Shown here: piece after piece, positions 59,977 through 64,000 of the stretch
Layout of the letters: each line of letters begins with the position of its first letter
How positions within the stretch are numbered: the first letter of the stretch is position 1
Source: CAVUWL01 sp963787415
Lineage (GTDB): Bacteria > Actinomycetota > Thermoleophilia > Solirubrobacterales > 70-9
NCBI GenBank assembly: GCA_963787415.1
Contig: CAWBCO010000002.1
Span: forward strand, 372,001 to 436,000
Direction: 5' to 3'
Length of the DNA: 64,000 bases
Position numbers and translations under genes: made by a program
The notes under the pieces: generated by a model
Databases searched by the model: none
What the model was told of the DNA's origin: nothing
What the model saw: the letters and a program-made list of their open reading frames with translations, nothing else

Positions 59977-60406
59977 CGGAGGCCTCCTTGTTCGCAGCTG
60001 TTTTTTTCACAGCCGCTTTCTTAGCGGGCGGCTTTTCCCCGGCCACTGCTTTCCCAGCGGCTTTCGATGGCGGCTCCTTTTTCTCCGCCACCTTGCGGCT
60101 CAGCAGCTTGACCTCGGTCACCTCGAGCTTGGTCAGCTCAGAGCGGTGTCCTGCGCGACGGCGGTAGCCCTTCTTCGGCTTGTATTTGAAGACCTTTACC
60201 TTCGGACCGCGCAGATGCTCAGCGACCGTCGCCTCGACCTTTACCTTCTCCAGCTCGCCGGGGCCCGCGAGCACCTCCTCGCCTCGGAACATCACCGCCC
60301 GCAGCGGTACCGTCTCGCCTTCTTTCGCGCTCAGACGATCGACGAGCAGGGAGGTTCCCTTCTCGACCTTGTACTGCTTTCCGCCGCTTTCCACAACTGC
60401 GTACAT
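59966..60406 (-). CDS. rplU: 50S ribosomal protein L21 with Lys/Ala-rich tail
   Basis: About 146 residues from the ATG at 60406 (MYAVVESGGKQYKVEKG). A GTG two codons earlier overlaps the rng stop as GTGA and is an alternative. The L21 core ends near FKYKPKKGYRRRAGHRSELT. The last 40 or so residues (EKKEPPSKAAGKAVAGEKPP and more) are a repetitive Lys/Ala/Pro extension not found in most L21 proteins, probably disordered and RNA-contacting. It overlaps rpmA by 11 bases. Confidence 0.95.
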   Translation of the reverse strand: MYAVVESGGKQYKVEKGTSLLVDRLSAKEGETVPLRAVMFRGEEVLAGPGELEKVKVEATVAEHLRGPKVKVFKYKPKKGYRRRAGHRSELTKLEVTEVKLLSRKVAEKKEPPSKAAGKAVAGEKPPAKKAAVKKTAANKEASGGA

Positions 60407-60408
60407 GC

Positions 60409-62253
60409 TCACTCGTCCTTGCTGCCTGGGTTGGCACGCGAACGCCCACGACCGCCACTGCGGTCGCGGCCGCTCCTGCGCGAGGCGTCGGAGTCTAGCT
60501 CGGAGTCGTCCTCCGCGCCCTCCCCGGCGCCATTTGCCGTTTCGATCCCCGGGAGCGAGGCGGTAGCTGAGGATCGCGCGACCTTCTCAATCCGCACCAA
60601 CCTGCGCTCTCCAACGAAGCTCCCGCCACCGGTGACACTGACGATGTAGGAGTCGATCCGAGCGACGGCATCATCGGCGTTGTACATATGCGGCTCATCA
60701 ATCTTGACCAACACCTCCTCGCCCACCTTAAACGGCAACGCCCGCTCCTCGATCTGCTCGCGAGTACCCGACTCGATCAGGTCAAAGGTCTCGATCGGCA
60801 GCGCATCGCCCCCCTCAAAATGAAACTGCTTGCCGGTCTGGGCCTCCAACTCGGCGAGTCCGCTCTCGGAATTCGTCAGCTCCCTCACCGCTTTGGGATT
60901 GACCCGCAAGAGGAAGGCCTCCGGTCCCGGATTCTCAGCGGCAATGTCACGCAGCTTGCGAAGACCCTCCAGGGCGACGGTCTCAGCGGAGAGCACCACC
61001 CCCTCCCCCTCGCAGGTCGGGCACGGCGCGGTGAGAATCTCACGCACTCCGTCGGTCACGTTCTGGCGCGTCATCTCGACCAAACCGAGCGGTGAGACCT
61101 CGACCACGTAGCTCTTCGACTTGTCGGCGTCAAGCGCTTTGCGCAGCGTTTTCAGGACCTTGTCGCGGTTGCGGGCACGCGCCATATCGATGAAGTCGAT
61201 GACGATGATCCCGCCGATGTCGCGCAGCCGCAGCTGGCGCACCACCTCCTCGGCCGCCTCGGTGTTCACCCTGGTGATCGTCTCCTCCAGCCCACCTTTG
61301 CCGCGCCCGGTGAAACTGCCGCTGTTGACGTCGATCACGGTCAGCGCCTCGGCGTAGTCGATGATCAGATATCCGCCAGAGGGCAGATCGACCCTACGGT
61401 TGAGAGTCGATTCAATCTCGGTGTCGATCGCCCATTTCTCAAACAGCGGCCTCTTGCCCTCATAGAGCACAACCCCTCCGACCAGCTCAGGCGCGGTGCG
61501 CTGGAAGAAGCTGGTCACCCGCTCGAACTGCTTTTTGGAGTCGATGATCGCGCTCTCGAAATCACTGAGGAAGACATCGCGCAAGACCCGCACCGGAAGG
61601 TCGGCCTCCTGGAACACGAGGTTCGGCGCCTTGGTCTCGGTAGTGCGGCGCTCAAGCACGTTGTCGAGCTTGTGGAGGTAGTCAATCTCGCGCACAAAGT
61701 CGGATTTCTTTGCCCCGTGGGCAGCCGTGCGGACGATCAGCCCCCCAGGCCCCTTGTAGGTCCGATCGACCATCTTGCGCAGGCGGTCGCGCTCGGAGTC
61801 GGTCAGCCGCCGGCTCACGCCCACCCCGCTTCCTTGTGGGGCAAAGACGAGGTAGCGACCGGCGATCGAGACGTTCATCGAGAGGCGAGCGCCCTTGGTC
61901 TTTAGCGGATCCTTGACCACCTGCACGACGATCTCTTGACCGGGTTTGATCAACTCATTTATCCGCCGCCCGCTGCCGCGCCCACGTCTCGGTGCCTGCT
62001 CGCCGCCGGGCAGGACGATCTCATCGACGTGTAAGAAGCCGTTGCGCTCAAGACCGATGTCGACGAAGGCCGCCTCCATGCCTGGGAGTACGTTGTCGAC
62101 CTTCCCCTTGTAGATGTTGCCGACGATCGAACGGCGACTGCGGCGCTCAATATAGAGCTCGGCGACGTCACTTTTGATGCCTTTGGCCTTTGCCTCAAGG
62201 ACGGCCACGCGGGTCTCGCCACCATCGGCGGAGACCAGAATTGTCTTTTTCAT
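60409..62253 (-). CDS. rng: Ribonuclease E/G family endoribonuclease
   Basis: This is 614 residues. The S1 domain lies near SIVGNIYKGKVDNVLPGMEA and AFVDIGLERNGFLHVDEIVL, followed by the catalytic region (YLIIDYAEALTVIDVNSGSF and IIVIDFIDMARARNRDKVLK, with the metal-binding Asp residues) and the Zn-link CPTCEGEG. It processes rRNA and turns over mRNA. A short polar, Arg/Gly/Ser-rich C-terminal tail (RSGRDRSGGRGRSRANPG) follows. It is cotranscribed with rplU, the usual actinobacterial arrangement. Confidence 0.96.
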   Translation of the reverse strand: MKKTILVSADGGETRVAVLEAKAKGIKSDVAELYIERRSRRSIVGNIYKGKVDNVLPGMEAAFVDIGLERNGFLHVDEIVLPGGEQAPRRGRGSGRRINELIKPGQEIVVQVVKDPLKTKGARLSMNVSIAGRYLVFAPQGSGVGVSRRLTDSERDRLRKMVDRTYKGPGGLIVRTAAHGAKKSDFVREIDYLHKLDNVLERRTTETKAPNLVFQEADLPVRVLRDVFLSDFESAIIDSKKQFERVTSFFQRTAPELVGGVVLYEGKRPLFEKWAIDTEIESTLNRRVDLPSGGYLIIDYAEALTVIDVNSGSFTGRGKGGLEETITRVNTEAAEEVVRQLRLRDIGGIIVIDFIDMARARNRDKVLKTLRKALDADKSKSYVVEVSPLGLVEMTRQNVTDGVREILTAPCPTCEGEGVVLSAETVALEGLRKLRDIAAENPGPEAFLLRVNPKAVRELTNSESGLAELEAQTGKQFHFEGGDALPIETFDLIESGTREQIEERALPFKVGEEVLVKIDEPHMYNADDAVARIDSYIVSVTGGGSFVGERRLVRIEKVARSSATASLPGIETANGAGEGAEDDSELDSDASRRSGRDRSGGRGRSRANPGSKDE

Positions 62254-62307
62254 TGATTCAGCTCAGTTCAGATTGCTACGCATTGCCTGGCGTCCCGTCT
62301 TACGGAG

Positions 62308-63504
62308 TCACCAGGCGAACCTGCCCTTCTGGCTGAGCCGCGCTTGGATATGGATGCTCTGGAGAATGCCCACCGCAAGAAATGTCGCGAGCACGGAGGA
62401 TCCCCCGTAGCTCACCAGCGGTAAGGGGATGCCGGTGATCGGCATGATCCCAAGGTTCATTCCCACGTTGACGAAGACCTGGAACACCAGAGAGACGGCG
62501 ATACCGCCCGCCACCAAAGTTCCGTAGGAATTCTTCGAGAGCGTCACGATCCGCAGCGCCCGCCAAAGAAGCAGGGCGTATAGGGACAGGACGAACGCGG
62601 CTCCGAGGAACCCGTAGCGCTCACCGATCACCGCGAAGATGAAGTCGGTGCTGCGCTCGGGAACGAAATCGAGCCCCGTTTGGGTGGCCTGATCGCCGCG
62701 TCCGAGCTTACCCCCGGAACCGATGGCGATTTTGGCCTGATCTTGCTGATAGCCCGCGTTGCGCGGGTTCTGACTTGGATTCAAAAAGGAGGTGAGTCGC
62801 TGCGCCTGGTAGCCCTTCAGCACCGGAACGCCGGCTGCCGGTGCCACCACGAGGACCAGCGAAACGACCGCAACCAAGGCTCCGCCTAAGACCGCGAAAT
62901 GGGTCCAGCGAACACCACCGAAATACATCACGGCAAGAGTAGCGACGACAAACACCAGCGAGGTGCCGAGGTCGGGCTGCAAAAAGACCAGGGCGGCGGG
63001 CGCCAGGCCGAGGCAGAGGTAGCGAACCGTGCGCTGCCTGGGAGAACCGCTGCGGGCGCCATCGATGACAAAGCCCGCCAGCGCCAGGACCAGTAGGAGC
63101 TTGCCGAGCTCGGAGGGCTGGAAGCTGAAGAAAGGCAGTTCGAAGGCACGCCGCGATCCGCGAGCTGCGATACCAAAGACGAAGATCAGGGCAATGCTGA
63201 CGCAAAGGAAGGTGTAGAGGCCGACCCGCAGCTCCCGAAATCGAGAGTAATCCACCCGTGTCAGAGCAAGCATTCCGACCACGCCGAAAACGCCGTAGAC
63301 GATCTGGCGGTCGACGTAGTAGTGGGGACTGCCGGGGACATCGTGCAGGGTCGCCTGACTGAGGACAAAGGCGCTGAAGGTGACCAGCCCGATCGCGGCG
63401 AAGGCCAGAGTTGGATCCATGTAGGGCAGACCGAGTCGCTCGAAGATGCTGGGGCGAGCAACGAAGGGCTCGGGGCGAGCCTGACGGGAACGGGTCGCAT
63501 ACAT
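62308..63504 (-). CDS. rodA: Peptidoglycan glycosyltransferase RodA
   Basis: A 398-residue SEDS protein with about ten membrane helices. PSELGKLLLVLALAGFVIDG, LQPDLGTSLVFVVATLAVMY, SGGKLGRGDQATQTGLDFVP, ERSTDFIFAVIGERYGFLGA and MPITGIPLPLVSYGGSS are diagnostic of RodA/FtsW. It polymerises lipid II in the elongation machinery together with the class B PBP encoded just upstream, whose stop overlaps this start. Confidence 0.96.
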   Translation of the reverse strand: MYATRSRQARPEPFVARPSIFERLGLPYMDPTLAFAAIGLVTFSAFVLSQATLHDVPGSPHYYVDRQIVYGVFGVVGMLALTRVDYSRFRELRVGLYTFLCVSIALIFVFGIAARGSRRAFELPFFSFQPSELGKLLLVLALAGFVIDGARSGSPRQRTVRYLCLGLAPAALVFLQPDLGTSLVFVVATLAVMYFGGVRWTHFAVLGGALVAVVSLVLVVAPAAGVPVLKGYQAQRLTSFLNPSQNPRNAGYQQDQAKIAIGSGGKLGRGDQATQTGLDFVPERSTDFIFAVIGERYGFLGAAFVLSLYALLLWRALRIVTLSKNSYGTLVAGGIAVSLVFQVFVNVGMNLGIMPITGIPLPLVSYGGSSVLATFLAVGILQSIHIQARLSQKGRFAW

Positions 63505-64000
63505 CAGCCCGGGCTCCCCCCGTTGGGGCCCGCTGGGCCCGACGTGTGCTTGTGGTAGTAGGCCTCGAGGATCTGCAGCGCGGCCGGCGCGGCCGATTCG
63601 GCGCCGAAGCCTCCTTCTTCGATCGTCACCGCCGTGACGATACGCGGATTGGGGTATGGGGACATGACGATGTACCAGGACTGATAGGGATGAGGGGGCC
63701 GTTCGGCGGTCCCGGTCTTGCCCGCCACCGGGACCGGGAAGCCGCCAAAGACGGCGTAGGAGGTGCCGCCGGCACTCTGCGCGGCCTCGTGCATGCCTTC
63801 GAGGATCGCCGCCCTGTAGGTGGGGTTGACGTGGACGTGGCGACGTGGCGGCGGTTCGAATTCCTTCAGGATCCCGCCGGTCGGGTCTTCGACCTGCATG
63901 CCCACGTGGGGGGTGACGACAGTGCCGCCGTTGGCCACCGTCGCGTAGGCGATCGCCATCTGTAGGGGGTTCGTCTGCAGGTACCCCTGGCCGGTCGCCA
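63504..64000 (-). CDS. mrdA: Penicillin-binding protein 2 (class B), C-terminal part
   Basis: A partial gene running off the right edge. The visible about 165 residues are the end of a transpeptidase domain: QGYLQTNPLQMAIAYATVAN, the KTG box PVAGKTGTAERPPHP, and SWYIVMSPYPNPRIVTAVTI. The Ser-x-x-Lys and Ser-x-Asn motifs must lie outside the window. The protein ends in a Gly/Pro-rich tail. It overlaps rodA by one base and forms the elongasome transpeptidase-polymerase pair. Confidence 0.92.
   Translation of the reverse strand, partial: ATGQGYLQTNPLQMAIAYATVANGGTVVTPHVGMQVEDPTGGILKEFEPPPRRHVHVNPTYRAAILEGMHEAAQSAGGTSYAVFGGFPVPVAGKTGTAERPPHPYQSWYIVMSPYPNPRIVTAVTIEEGGFGAESAAPAALQILEAYYHKHTSGPAGPNGGSPG

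Noticed and set aside
1..64000. CRISPR arrays, rRNA genes, prophage or toxin-antitoxin/defence cassettes
   Set aside because: No regularly spaced direct repeats, no rRNA stretches and no phage or defence gene families were seen on reading through the window.

Overview
The window is a high-GC bacterial chromosome segment, almost entirely housekeeping genes and very tightly packed. Gene content and order point to Actinomycetota, most likely a deep-branching class such as Thermoleophilia (Solirubrobacterales-like). Supporting points are an rpsA-coaE pair, a four-S1-domain S1 protein with a long acidic tail, a DUF6941-like protein beside polA, a HadA/HadB-like dehydratase pair, a DivIVA-like coiled-coil protein, a fused hisIE, and the block rng-rplU-rpmA-obg-proB-proA-nadD-rsfS. 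The taxonomic call is inference.

Layout. 0-3 kb: a small basic Rho-N protein, the wreck of a type IB DNA topoisomerase gene, a CYTH-CHAD protein and a small unknown protein. 3-5.3 kb: panC-panD-panB, the pantothenate operon. 5.3-6.4 kb: an IS630-type insertion sequence whose TA target lies in the panB stop codon. 6.6-14 kb: a hexapeptide acyltransferase, a ROK sugar kinase, uvrA with an SOS-box-like operator, and uvrB. 14-23.8 kb: membrane proteins, a lytic transglycosylase, coaE, rpsA, an FAD oxidoreductase, a YdcZ-type membrane protein and polA. 24-27 kb: an ACT-malic enzyme, a TIGR01777 epimerase and a small lipoprotein. 27-48.7 kb: one long minus-strand run, read from right to left as murJ, a GT-C-like membrane protein, lepA, two hot-dog dehydratases, hrcA, a short DnaJ, prmA, a DUF2269 protein, murI, yqeY, phoH, a ybeY-era fusion, hisIE, trpE, trpG, trpD, trpC, htrA, trpF, trpB, trpA and a 48-residue membrane protein. 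48.7-54 kb: rpsT, holA, a cupin, leuS, a SpoIIM-like protein and tRNA-Ala(GGC). 54-64 kb: divIVA-like, rsfS, nadD, proA, proB, obg, rpmA, rplU, rng, rodA and the end of the PBP2 gene.

I found no CRISPR array, prophage or defence island. What stands out is genome wear and gene fusion. The topoisomerase IB remnant has a TAG exactly where its catalytic tyrosine codon should be. Four amino-acid biosynthesis genes (trpF, trpD, hisI, proA) each carry a one-base frameshift, while the translation, replication and cell-wall genes read through cleanly. YbeY and Era form one reading frame. The DnaJ protein lacks its zinc-finger and first C-terminal domain. A HadAB-like dehydratase pair occupies the place between lepA and hrcA where hemW usually lies. 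The frameshifts could be real pseudogenisation (emerging Trp, His and Pro auxotrophy) or homopolymer sequencing errors. The sequence alone cannot decide, although their concentration in one functional class is notable.
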